Origin: Parapristionchus giblindavisi
Lineage: Eukaryota > Nematoda > Chromadorea > Rhabditida > Diplogasteridae
DNA length: 64,000 bases
Direction: 5' to 3'
NCBI GenBank assembly: GCA_943737045.1
Contig: CALSFV010000297.1
Location: 124,001-188,000, forward strand
Both the position numbers and the translations under genes were made by a program. The notes below the pieces were generated by a model. The model was not told where the DNA came from and searched no databases. It was given only the letters and a program-made list of their open reading frames with translations. Positions 1 to 11,717 of the stretch are shown piece by piece (position 1 is the first letter of the stretch; each line of letters starts with the position of its first letter).

Positions 1-1795
1 TATACAGTATACCACCAAATAAAGCTTGTGAACGAACGTTAGAAATGACTAGAATAAAGTAGTAAAGTAGTAAAGTAGTACATGTAGTACGAAAAAAGGT
101 TAGCGTTATGGAGGAACATTTGCGACATAGCGTGAAATTACCTCTACTTACTTATTTGCAGGTACGCTATTACATTTGTCGGGCGGCTCTGATAGACTGG
201 ACAGACCGGATCACTTACTTACTTCTTACTACTTTACGATTTTATGAGTACTAGTACGACGACCAAAGATCGGGGCATTGAATAAATAGTAAAATTGAAC
301 AATTTTCATGTTTTTTTAAAGCAAATCATCGGTGTAAAAATAATATGCTGTGAATCTTGTGAATAGAAAATTCTGGGATTAGTAAGAGAATCTTAGACAA
401 ACTTTGTATTGTGAAAATAAATGAGAATGAAAATTTTCTACCTGCAACCGATCAGCAAATTATGTCGAGCCAGACATCGCACTTTGTGGGAGTGAAATAA
501 CTGAAATGATATCAGACATGACGAGATCTTGTTATGATTCTGGATGAGTCAAACATCGGTCAAAAGCCATAAACATTTCCAGTAAAATAAGCTAATTTTA
601 AAGCTCTCAGTTCTAGATAAATCTCTCTCATCATCTCGGTTAACGCACAAAAAAACAGTAGGCGTGTTCAAATCCATCACAAGGGAACTCTGTGGACTTG
701 TCTTGGCCATATGAGAAGAGAGGAGAAGGTGCACTACCCCTCGCGAATTTTTAAATTGATTAGCCAAATTTCAATATCGATTTTCTCGAAACTCATGTCG
801 TCTAGGCACTCCCAAAAAGAGATTCGTAATCACCATCGAAAAATTATTCTAGTCATAATAGTGCCTTCTCATATGGCCAAGACAACTCCACAGAGTTCCC
901 GTGTAAGTCTAAATGAAGATTTGGAACACATGCACACGAGCATTCGACCAAGCGAATTCTTGAGAAATGTGTTATTAAAGAAAAAGAAGAAATATAATGA
1001 GAGTGAAATTGTGCTCAATTTGTCATAACGAAATCACATTGGTTTGCGTGGGAAAAACATGATAGGACTGAAGAGAAAGTGATTATACTGCAGCCGAAGC
1101 AAACAACAATCTTGCTTTTTAAATTTTTCTGAAAAGGTGCATGGCTCAGAAACGGGGCAAATCTATAGGAATAATCATTTTTTTTTTCGAAAAAAGCTGC
1201 GTTACTAGTGTAGCGGCGGATTTTAATCAAAATCCGCCGCTAAAAATTTTTTTAAAAAATTAAAAATTAAAATTGTTGCGCCTCCGTCTTCGTTTGTGAT
1301 GTGAGGCAGAGGCGGAAAATTTGCAAAAATTAAATTATACCAAAATTTTTTATAGTTGTCATTAAAGTTTCAGAACGGACGAAATGCTTCAAAGAAGTAA
1401 GCAGGAGCATTTGAAAATAAGTTCTCCATTCTCTCGGACAAATACATTTCTCGGAACTCTACAAGGCGAGAGGAATGGAATTGAAGAGAGACGGAAAGTG
1501 TCAAAAGATCAGACTTTTATTACTATAAGGTACAATTTGTCTCATTTTATCTCTTCGGTTGGAGATTTGTTACTTTCACATTCCGATGACCTCCCATGCT
1601 TTGCTGATTTATAAGATAAATGTGAATCTTAAAGAAAGGGACCCTCGACTTTTTTCGTGGCTATACTGGCCAGGCAGAACTATAGATCATATCTCCCTGC
1701 ATACAAAAACAATTTTCTCTAAAATTTTAGGTGTCCCCGAATGACGTAATCCGAGCTTATAGTTCCACCAGGGAAAGGAGCGAATTTTCGGGGGG
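1..1795. other. Intergenic, AT-rich, no gene seen
   Basis: No open frame here has flanking splice sites or recognisable protein similarity. The one structure is an inverted repeat with arms at 682-718 and 865-900, both carrying the motif CATATGGCCAAGAC or its reverse. A related but longer element lies at 60,614-61,331. The rest is low-complexity AT-rich sequence. Confidence 0.6.
682..900. mobile_element. Short foldback element (CATATGGCC family)
   Basis: Arms of about 36 bp (682-718 and 865-900) are reverse complements with few mismatches. The spacer contains a stretch (aatttcaatatcgattttctcg) resembling the spacers at 53,230-53,330 and 60,660-61,270, so these are diverged copies of one family. 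No coding capacity was found. Confidence 0.6.
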
Positions 1796-4156
1796 CGCTC
1801 GTTTCGGCAACGAGTTATAAATCGGTGGGGAGAAGGTCTATGGAAACAAAAGTTGTACCATTGTTATCAGTAGTGGTGTACGGTATGGTGTTACCGTAAC
1901 CGTCGGGAATCGTGAACTGATTTTTTTAGTCGACCCATGACCCGGGGTTCATGGTTGAAAATGGCCGAAGTCGAAAAATTCATGATACTTCGAGACCAAA
2001 TACTGGTGGCTATAATATCAATAGTGAGCCACTTTTTATCTTTCTGGTTACCGTAACCCAAACTACCGTAATCAAACCGGGATATGAAGTGCATTTCGCC
2101 ATATTATTGCAGGTTCCTGTAGCTAGATTACGGAAGTTCGGGTTACGGTAACCAGAAAGATAAAAAGTAGCTCACTATTGATATTATGGTCCCCAGTATT
2201 TGGTCTCGAAGTATCATGAATTTTTCGACTTCGGCCATTTTCAACCATGAACCCCGGGTCATGGGTCGACTAAAAAAATCAGTTCACGATTCCCGACGGT
2301 TACGGTAACACCATAGAAAACACTATCTGAGAGAATTCAACAACTGGAATATTTTTTGGTATCGATGAAAAATGAATTTTTCTGTTTTATATGTGATAAT
2401 TACAGGCTCCATGAGTGAAGTACACTGGTACTTGGAAATTGCTTCCAATTGAAAATTCGCTTCAGGGGGTGACCACACAACGATTTGGCGCCTTTTCCTA
2501 AAAAGTTTATTTCGATACCAATCGATTCTGGAGTGGGCGCAATGGACTCCTTGGCTAATTCTAAGAAACTATTGCTAAGGAGAGTTTTTCGATCAAAGGT
2601 CAACGAAGGCTGGAATTCGGGAATATTCGTAATAATTTTCACATTAAATTAATTCTCACTATTTTCCCATGGAGAAAGTAAATTTTTTATTTGCTCAATC
2701 GCTTCTGCATATTATATTACGCCTTTAGTTTAAAAAGTGTAATTTATAAAAAATGGGAAATTTATGTACGAATCAATTTGGTTCGTTGGACTTAATTGTG
2801 GTGAGGATTGGCGACGTTCCCTAAAAAGTTTATTTCGAATCCTATCGATTTGTGAGTGGGCGCATTAGAATCCTTGTCTAATTCTAAGAAACTATTGCTG
2901 AGGAAAGTTTTTCGATTAACGGTCAGCGAACGCTGGAATTGGGAATTTTCGAAAAATAAAGTTTACATTAAATTAATTCTCACTATTTTCCCATGGCGAA
3001 TGTAAACTTTTTATTTGCTCAATCTCTGCTACATAATATAACACATCTTAGCACGTATCCGAATAAGTGAATAGAATAGAAATTACATCACAATGATGAT
3101 TAGAATAGAGAGCAACACTGCCCAACTGCTGCAGCACTCCGAACCACAGGATGAACAGTCAAATGCCCGTGTTATTGCGTTGAAATACGCACTAAACTAG
3201 CAGAAAAGCGACAAAAAATCGATTAGGAAATCTTCATTCTTACCCTGACCAGAATTCCTCGCCATAATTCATACAACAACGACAAAATTGATTCGAACAC
3301 AAATTTATATTTTTTTTATAAATTACATTTTTTTAACTGAAGATGTGTTATATTATGTAGCAGAGATTGAGCAAATAAAAAGTTTACATTCGCCATGGGA
3401 AAATAGTGAGAATTAATTTAATGTAAACTTTATTTTTCGAAAATTCCCAATTCCAGCGTTCGTTGACCGTTAATCGAAAAACTTTCCTCAGTAATAGTTT
3501 CTTAGAATTAGACAAGGATTCTAATGCGCCCACTCACAAATCGATAGGATTCGAAATAAACTTTTTAGGGAACGTCGCCAATCCTCACCACAATTAAGTC
3601 CAACGAACCAAATTGATTCGTACATAAATTTCCCATTTTTTATAAATTACACTTTTTAAACTAAAGGCGTAATATAATATGCAGAAGCGATTGAGCAAAT
3701 AAAAAATTTACTTTCTCCATGGGAAAATAGTGAGAATTAATTTAATGTGAAAATTATTACGAATATTCCCGAATTCCAGCCTTCGTTGACCTTTGATCGA
3801 AAAACTCTCCTTAGCAATAGTTTCTTAGAATTAGCCAAGGAGTCCATTGCGCCCACTCCAGAATCGATTGGTATCGAAATAAACTTTTTAGGAAAAGGCG
3901 CCAAACCGTTGTGTGGTCACCCCCTGAAGCGAATTTTCAATTGGAAGCAATTTCCAAGTACCAGTGTACTTCATTCATGGAGCCTGTATTTATCACACAT
4001 AAAACAGAAAAATTCATTTTTCATCGATACCGCACATATGTCGATTTTCTAAGATAGTGTGTTATAGCGTACACCACTACTGATAACAATGGTACAACTT
4101 TTGTTTCCATAGATCTTCTTCCAACCGATTTATAACTCGTTGCCGAAACGGGCGTT
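1796..4156. mobile_element. Nested 2.36-kb palindromic element
   Basis: Outer arms at about 1,800-1,880 and 4,070-4,152 are reverse complements (both contain the motif TACAACTTTTGTTTCCATAG or its reverse). Inner arms run from about 2,319-3,060 and 3,340-4,063 around a spacer of roughly 280 bp. Both inner arms read as the same short frame (starting MKIITNIPEF) only because they are inverted copies, so I do not call it a gene. The left arm alone carries a further 432-bp palindrome at 1,884-2,315, so the element was itself a target. A decayed arm copy lies near 61,490-61,960. A G/C homopolymer run is at about 4,172-4,188. Confidence 0.8.
1884..2315. mobile_element. 432-bp TIR element inserted in the left arm
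   Basis: The ends are perfect inverted copies: it begins TATGGTGTTACCGTAACC and finishes with the reverse complement. It is near-palindromic throughout and interrupts the outer palindrome exactly where the right arm is continuous, with TA at each boundary. This suggests TA-targeted (Tc1/mariner-type) insertion. A diverged relative lies at about 48,095-48,460. Confidence 0.75.
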
Positions 4157-5303
4157 GCTCACACGGGCGCCCCCCCCCCCCCCCCCCCGAATTTTCGTCT
4201 GTAAGGTGTGAATCATTTAAGTTCAAAGTGCAATTTAAAAGGGTGAAAGAGCCATTACGAATTTCTTGTCCAAGATGCAACAAAATAATTATTTATTTAA
4301 TAATAATATTATTATTCCCCCTATATCTTGTGAGTTCAGGTCAAGTGGTTCCAAGTTGGCTGTCATCCATCCATCAAAGGGGGTAATCTCCCTCCGAAAA
4401 AGTCTGATAACGGGATATCATAGATAAGAACGAGTACAATAGTGGCACAAACTAACCGTCTCCGTCACAAAGCATAACCTCCTAACCTCCGCAATTATCC
4501 CTTATGAGGCCCACCCCACACGGGCCGGTCCAGTGTCTAGGACCACGGCCGAAACACTGGATCGTTTTTATCTCTAGATATTAAGTCTTTACATAGTTTC
4601 TTTTCTAACACAACCTACTTTAAAACCATTCTTTCATTAATTTAACTCTACTTCATATCTATAATTGCATCCTTTATCTGCTATCGAACAATGGAAGAAA
4701 GATGATCACACATCGCTTAAACTTTGACTGACAGTTTTATCGCTTCACAGGAATAGAAACATCACTGTGTATGGGAAAGCGTAAAATCGTTTGATCTCAG
4801 CGAGTGACAAAAAAAATATGTTCAGAATGGTCGGGAATCGGGAACTACCCTTGTTGCTACATTTTAATCATTTATTTTTTGACATAATTTTGATGCAGTA
4901 CAAATTTAAAAATCTCATCTTCCACAATCACTCATAAAATTAAGAACGACAAAAGGTTGCAAAATGCGCACATCACACAAATTCAGTACAAAACATCTAC
5001 TCTAGTCTGTAATGCGTTATTGAGGGATTTTTTAATTCACCATCCAATACATTACAGTAATCATTACAACAACATGGTGTAGCTGATTTCGGTGTGCCTA
5101 AAATGTACCTTCGCCCAGTCAGATCTTATGATAAGAGAGCGAGAGGTGTCAACCATTCCAGTTTTTAGGGTGAGGGATATAAGATAACTGACACTAACGA
5201 TCACTCTGATCATTTCTGTGTTCAGGGGATCAATCAAACTGCCTAGATGATGACATTTGCGTTCCTTGCAAATGATCAGAGTAACAATATCATGTCCACA
5301 TTA

Positions 5304-5345
5304 AAAGTGGACTCCCGCGAATTTTCTCCCGAACAAACTGTGTAG
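5304..5345 (+). repeat. End of TTAA-type MITE (GTGGACTCCCGCG)
   Basis: The stretch matches, with few changes, the left end of the element at 55,668-56,009 (GTGGACTCCCGCGAAT followed by GAACAAACTGTG). I cannot define its other end because a large palindrome starts close by. Confidence 0.45.
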
Positions 5346-5424
5346 ACAGAAAGATAGCAACATTTATTCAGCATACCACACAATATTTATTTTATGAAAA
5401 TTCAGATCAATGATCTCCGGAATC

Positions 5425-6479
5425 GTCTGACAAGGGAATGACCAACCATCCCCGTCGAGTTAAGACTAGTGACATATACCATTCGAATCGCCATGTGATT
5501 CTGATAATACATCGTTAATGACTCGACTCAAACGTTTATGATCTTCGAGAAAATCGATATTGAAATTCGGTCAAATTCGTGTGGTTTCCTACACAACGCA
5601 TGCGGATGGGTTGGTGAACTCTACTATCTTCTTTCGAAACATCGGCTCGTGTAGTGTAGTGGATAAGATGCCTGCGTTTACTTTTGACTGTCAAGGGTTC
5701 GACCCCCCTTGCCGCACTCTTCTTTTGCTGATTTTGTTGCTGTAGAAAGTTTGAAATGTTTTGCTGTGATTATGAAAGCTAAAAAAAAGAACACAATCAG
5801 CAAGTTTTCTTGATGGAAAAAACACTTCTCAAGGAAAATTGAACTTTGATCTTTTTGTTTATGGCATTATTTTTTTTGAAATCTCCATCTCCCTCTCCCC
5901 CACCCGAGGTCGATGTCATGCAATGAATGACCTGAAAAACAGCAATGAGAGTTCAAAGATCAAAGATCATGCGAGTACGGTAAGCGCTTCCATTTCTTCT
6001 TGGACTGTCTTCCAAAGCCTTGATGTCATAGTTCTTCCTGTTCATTCATTATGTGCCCCAGATGTGAAAACTGTATTTTCTTTACTTCACTCATTTTGTT
6101 GTTCAAACTTGTTGGGTGTGTTCTTTTTTCTATAATCACAGCAAAACATTTCAAACTTTCTACAGCAACAAAATCAGCAAAAGAAGAGTGCGGCAAGGGG
6201 GGTCGAACCTTGACAGTCAAAAGTAAACGCAGGCATCTTATCCACTACACTACACGAGCCGATGTTTCGAAAGAAGATAGTAGAGTTCACCAACCCATCC
6301 GCATGCGTTGTGTAGGAAACCACACGAATTTGACCGAATTTCAATATCGATTTTCTCGAAGATCATAAACGTTTGAATCGAGTCATTAACGATGCATTAT
6401 CAGAATCACATGGCGAGTCGAATGGCATATGTCACTAGTCATAACTCGACGGGGATGGTTGGTCATTCCCTTGTGAGAC
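5425..6479. mobile_element. 1.05-kb foldback element carrying mirrored tRNA-like sequence
   Basis: Arms at about 5,425-5,790 and 6,110-6,479 are reverse complements with scattered mismatches, around a spacer of about 320 bp. Each arm contains a tRNA-like stretch (5,648-5,720 and its mirror at 6,195-6,265) with a T-arm of perfect pairing AAGGG/CCCTT around TTCGACC. The acceptor stem does not pair, so this is a tRNA relic. Short open frames on both strands follow from the palindrome. Confidence 0.75.
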
Positions 6480-8552
6480 CGCGTCGAAGAAGCCATAGTT
6501 TTCCAAGCGAAAGGATTTTTAGCAAACTCCGTATTGTATCGTTATTATATCGGCTAACGGACGGACATATATATATATATATTTACTGTACTCCTTGTTA
6601 GTCGGGCATACTCTTCACTGTCGTCTACAGAGAGCAAGCACTTTCCGTAAATCGCAGCGACAACTCTTTTGTTTTGTTATAACAACCATCTTCGCCACCC
6701 TCGTCGTAGTATTTAACGCACTCCACTATCAATCATGTGCGAAAACTCCATTTAGTGCTTTGTTATTTATGTCTACAATTTTTTCAATAAATGTGCGTGT
6801 AAAGTTGTTGCAAATGTTTTGTTTTCTAATGAGCACACAAATTCACAAAAGAACGCAATAGTTGTCACTATAAATCAAACTTATATAGATAGATGGCCTG
6901 ATCATTGATCTAATGCTCGATATCATTCGATAGTTATCTATGTCTGTGGGCGGAGCCTTCGATCTATTCATCTATAAATCACTTTGTCCTGTCGAAAGTT
7001 ATACAGGCCATTTATTACATTTCGCTTTGATTGGATTTTTTTGTATGCACGATCGTATACTTTTGGTTTTTTTGGTACAGCGTATCGTAATCTAATACTA
7101 ATACTAAATTCATATGTGGTAGCGTAACTACAGTAGCCATATTCGTTGCAAGTTTGTACAAAAATGTCCCCTTCTGACTACATAATTTGCTTAAAAATTA
7201 GTAACATCTATCGCTCAATTTTCTTTTCCCGCATAACTTCATCATCATCATAATCCACATCGGGTACATTCATAATACGATTTGCACACTCGATAAGTTC
7301 GGCATAAGTGCTAATTTCAAACCACATACAACCTGACATGGTCCATCATCACTCACCATTTCATTTGGGTCAAAGTTTAAAAAAGGTAAAGTTAGTTATA
7401 TATTATACAAGGCACATGAAGTCCGAGATCACTGCTACGCCAGTGATCTTTCAAGGTCAGTTCAGTCCGGAGGGCCTAATGCTTTCCGAAGAACTCGAAA
7501 ACCATACTTCCAAGTGCAAACAATAAGCAAATCTTTCTATCCGTAACAAGTAAGTTGTAACAAGTAACTTGTAAGTGTCATCCAGAAAGATAGAGATGTC
7601 GTTATCACATTTTCCCAATGTGCGCATCACACCATGATGCACTCATTATCAGATCTCTTTTGACACATCTCGGATTGTTTATCTCTAATCATTAACATGA
7701 CATCAATTCTGCCACTTTCTCTTTCTTTCCATATCAATTAGGCGAGCACAATCATGGAATATTCTTGAGGCACAACTAGCGTGTCGGTTTCCATTTCCAT
7801 TTCAGTATTTGTTAATTTACTTTTTAAAGTTTCCGCCCTTTCCTCGCTCCTATGAACAGGAAATTGCGCAGCACTAGTATGTATTATGTTTTCAATAGCG
7901 GATACAATTCGACATCATCATAATGATATATAACAAGCGATTTTGTTGACACTTTTCTCGCAGGTTATGATATTCTCTGGTGAGAGAAAAGCTTATTTTA
8001 GTCGCTAATGTGTCTCATGAAAGCAAAGATCACGAAATAATGAGTCAGAAGGGTTTCAAATCGGTTTACTGCTGCCGTCATTACGGAACTACACTTGTTT
8101 TGAAGTAATCTGTAGATTCAGTTAATAATGTTAATAGATGAACAAGTATAGGTTTGCACTTTCAATGTGAAATTATATATATATTTTTTTTTAATTTAAT
8201 AATGTGCCTTAATTCTGCACTAACTGTGTACTCACATTTCTGAAAATAGTATATGTTCATCATCAATCTAATTAACCTATTAATCTATTCTGTACCGTGT
8301 TTTCTTGTAAAATAAAAGGCATAAAATTATTATTATTATTGTAATATGTAGTTCACTCGCTGTCTTCCGTCTAACTCTTTATCATTCACATTCTCTCCCC
8401 GTATCTCTGCCCCTTCTCGGTCCAATCCCCTCCTGTCTACAGACTGCCTCACAAAGACGTCATCATTATCACTATCACCACCTGTTATCAGTGATCTTCG
8501 GATCATTGACAACAAAAAGGTCGATAAAAAGGTGTTTGTATTATGGTCATAT
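6480..8552. other. Intergenic, no gene seen
   Basis: Only short unsupported frames occur. There is a TA microsatellite at about 6,567-6,582, several pairs of short inverted repeats and an ATT run at about 8,325-8,341. No splice-flanked coding stretch was recognised. Confidence 0.5.
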
Positions 8553-8858
8553 TTAGAGATCCGCAAACGTGCGGTCGTTCAGAAATGATTTCTCACTAAT
8601 TAACGAATAAGATATCGTGCGCACGGTATTAATATGATAATTAAAAAAATTATTCGTGCAAAGACGCTCAGTCGACTCATTCTCATTTATTTCCCTTGAA
8701 TTAACGGTTAAGAACAACCTGAAAATGGCTTGAAAATGATGCCATAATGCACAACATTGCACGATATTATGTATCAAAATCGGCTGAATGACTTTTCTTC
8801 ATTTTAATATCGAACAATACCGAATCGGTCGTTCAAATGCACGTTTGCGGATCTCTAG
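8553..8858. mobile_element. 306-bp TIR element (TAGAGATCCGCAAACGTGC)
   Basis: The terminal 19 bases at 8,553 recur inverted at the right end (8,858), with TA at the boundaries. The interior is AT-rich and non-coding. A diverged copy with the same end, reading CGCGGATCCCTAGT, occupies about 39,180-39,476. Confidence 0.7.
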
Positions 8859-9285
8859 TCATCTTAATCTTCTCATAGTCAGTCATTAAATAGAGTGTGT
8901 CTAGGACGGTCTTATCATCACTTCCATCAGTATTTCTTTGTTCCGTTTTTGTGGTTTGTCCATGATTTGACAAAATAGTTTCTGCCCCTGGAAAGGAAGG
9001 CTTCATCAGGGGGCGGGACTCTTGGTGTCATCTGATGACAGAAAATACTATACAAGGAAGAAATTGTTGAGGGTTACAATCCCAATTGCCTTGTGTCCAC
9101 GTGAACTCTTCAGAATATAAGTTTTAAACTGGATTTTGGTATGGATGCGATATAATATCCGTAAATATCACATTTATGGTAAAATCCGTTCGAAATTTAG
9201 AGTTCACATGGACGTGTCCGTCGTTACGGCGGAGGAACGTCAGTCAAATTTGCATCTATAGCAGCGCATTTAACTGAAAACATTG

Positions 9286-10510
9286 TCAGTAATTATTCTC
9301 AGTCTCTACATCTTGTTCGACCATTGGAAAACATGTTTTTTTCATATCACCATACATATCCATAACGTATCTGTATCTGTTTAATATCTGTAACGTTTGT
9401 TGGTTAACGAAAGCTTTGTTGCAGTATCTAGCATTCTCGTATTCCCCCATTCTAGGGTAAGCCATTTTTCGTTTTTGAAATTCAGACAAGCCACTCAGCA
9501 TTAATTTTTGACATGGTTTCGACGCCGAGCTTTCAAAAGAGAAGACAGTGTACCACCGAACGTTCTTTGATTGTTATCAATAATGCAAACTATTTTTGTA
9601 CTATTTCTAAAATCTTCAACACTATTTCTGCACATCTTTCTCCATCGAAACATAAATAAGTTAAAGAAAAACATTTTTCATCATGTGCACTTGTCGTCAT
9701 TTTCAACACTAATGCATCTCCCCGGGATAATTTGAAACTCTCCGCTCTCGCAATTCTCTCTCGCGTTCTTTGTCTACGAGAGAGCCTTGTCAGAACGTAG
9801 AGTAAAACTATATCGGGTATGCCTTTAAGTCTTTCGCTAACATCATAACCTCTCAGGACATCGCTCAAATTTTATCCAGTCTGTATGTCTGCATAATCAC
9901 CCATTATACCGATTCCGACATTGTTTACATCGCTTTCTCTCTCGTCGCGACAACGTTTTCCATACTAAATTACATTGTTTATCATGCGCGCAGTCAGTCA
10001 TCCCGGCCAGACTGGAGTCTTATCACAGATTATACGTCTCATGTAACGTTTTGATTGGGTAAAGGTCGAATGATAGTCTCGATTTTAGTACACATAACAT
10101 TTTGCTGACCTCAGATTGTGAGAGAGGAGATTTTCGCGTTCTTGGCAACTCTGTACCAAGAAATGAGACAATATTCTCCCTTATCACTACTCCCAGCCAT
10201 AACCCGTCAACAAATGGTGCCGATTTTTGGTCTGAAAATGTTCACTAAAGAATTTTCCGAGATTTTAGATCACTTTGTGCGAGAACAGAATGTGACAAAT
10301 GTGAAACAATTCACTCTTACGAAATCAATTTATGCCCTTTCAACCAGTTATCTACGTGTCTATTTTACGGGTATGGCCCCACTCGACCATTTAAGGAACT
10401 TGATTTTTGTTCCTTTAATATATTTCTTATCTAATCAACATTATGTTAGAGATGATAAGACGCCGCGATCTTATCGGGGATTCCCCCATAAAATGAATAA
10501 TGATAGCTAA
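9286..10510. other. Unassigned open frames around a MITE
   Basis: On the minus strand two frames run at 9,286-9,501 (71 residues) and 9,590-9,868 (92 residues); the second is interrupted near 9,725-9,800 by sequence of hairpin MITE family 1. On the plus strand a 130-residue frame runs at 10,118-10,510. None has a recognisable domain, clear splice sites or an intact upstream signal. Frames of this length are expected by chance in sequence of this composition, so these may be remnants of an old mobile element or noise. Confidence 0.2.
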
Positions 10511-10644
10511 AAGTGGAATAGGGCGAGCAATAACATTAGGGAACCAACAGGATGTTCATCTCCAGCCTTTTCGATGACCTAAAAGAAACGTCTCTTCAGT
10601 CGACGGCACTTCATCGCTTACGCAATATCACTTTTAAAGTGACA

Positions 10645-10748
10645 CTTAAGCTTAAGATTTGACTCCACGCTCTGGTCGCACTCTCTCGCAGACAGAGGAA
10701 GCGAGAGAGTGTGGAGAGAACGGGGAGTATTAAATTAACTCGGGGAAT
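10645..10748. mobile_element. Hairpin MITE, family 1
   Basis: A hairpin built from CTCTGG...CTCTCTCGC and its inverse (GCGAGAGAGTG...), with ends resembling TTTAAAGG(C/T)ACACCCCGAG. It is one of at least fifteen family-1 copies in the window, each about 100-125 bp. Confidence 0.6.
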
Positions 10749-11357
10749 TGAATAATCAACGTCAAATGTAGAGATGACAGAGCGTGGTCACGCCCACTGC
10801 CTATAAATCTTCACTTTATTTTATCACCATCGACAGTCTGTTCCACTACCTACCTCATTTTCCTTATGTATCTCCGCAGCTCCGTTCCATTCCCCCACCC
10901 ATACTCACAACTTTATTTTATTTGTGTATTTATTTATTTATCATCAGCAAGTAAACATTTTTTTAATGAAGAAAGTTTGCACAAGAATGTCATATTTTGT
11001 ACAATATATGTAATCTTATTTTGTCTTATTTTGTTCTACTTTTATGTCTTATTTGCTTGTCTTATTTTGGATTATATACGAATTTCCGCATTCAAAATGA
11101 TGAAGTGCAAAGAGTTTATCTACTAATGTATTTGAATTCATTGCCTAATGTAATCATAATCTCTTCAAATGTCATCTGTCTCTCAAATGTCTATCCATCC
11201 TCACATTTGACCGTTTTTTAATCATTTTTATCACTTCCCTCCCCAAAAAGTTGTTTCACATCCATCTCTCCCATGTTTTCTGATCCTTTACAGTTACAGT
11301 TTTCGCAGTTTAAGCATACTTATCTAAAGTAGGCTCTGATGTGCATGTTAACCGTAT

Positions 11358-11670
11358 GCGCATCGTTACATTTACCATACGCGTCTACGCCGTAACCCCC
11401 TCCGCCGCGTCTCCGTCGTAACAGCGGAGGTTACGGGGCGTACTCTGGTATTTTGCCACTTAAAGTCTACTTAAACTTTCCCACTTTAAGTAGACTTTAA
11501 GTAAACTTAAAGTGAGACGTAAGTCTACTTAAAGTGGTGTGGTATAGTGTAATGCATTTCGTCAAATGTTCTTTCACTTAAAGTTTACTTAAAGTCTACT
11601 TAAAGTCTGTGACGTAGTTTAAGTAGACTTTAAGTGGCAAAATACCAGAGTAAGGCGCATGTAACGATGC
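11358..11670. mobile_element. Family-3 MITE interrupted by a second MITE
   Basis: The outer element has inverted ends GCATCGTTACATTT and reverse, with arms containing TACGCCGTAACC. The right arm is split by a 212-bp palindromic element at 11,441-11,652 (ends TACTCTGGTATTTTGCC and reverse, with TA at both edges). The uninterrupted family is seen at 39,714-39,825, 41,690-41,805 and 55,178-55,300. Confidence 0.75.
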
Positions 11671-11705
11671 AATAAAGATATAATATTGTCATTATATTAA
11701 TCCAT

Positions 11706-11717
11706 TCCACTTCAGGC
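11706..11717 (+). promoter_or_regulatory. Trans-splice acceptor before the UGT start codon
   Basis: The sequence CCACTTCAG ends at 11,715 and is followed by GC and the ATG at 11,718. A strong 3' splice site with no visible coding exon upstream is the usual sign of spliced-leader trans-splicing in nematodes. A non-coding first exon joined by cis-splicing is the alternative. Confidence 0.65.

Noticed and set aside
2400..4052. Nearly identical 80- and 101-residue frames starting MKIITNIPEF on opposite strands
   Set aside because: They are the same sequence in two palindrome arms; the diverged copy near 61,600 does not keep the frame, so there is no sign of selection on protein.
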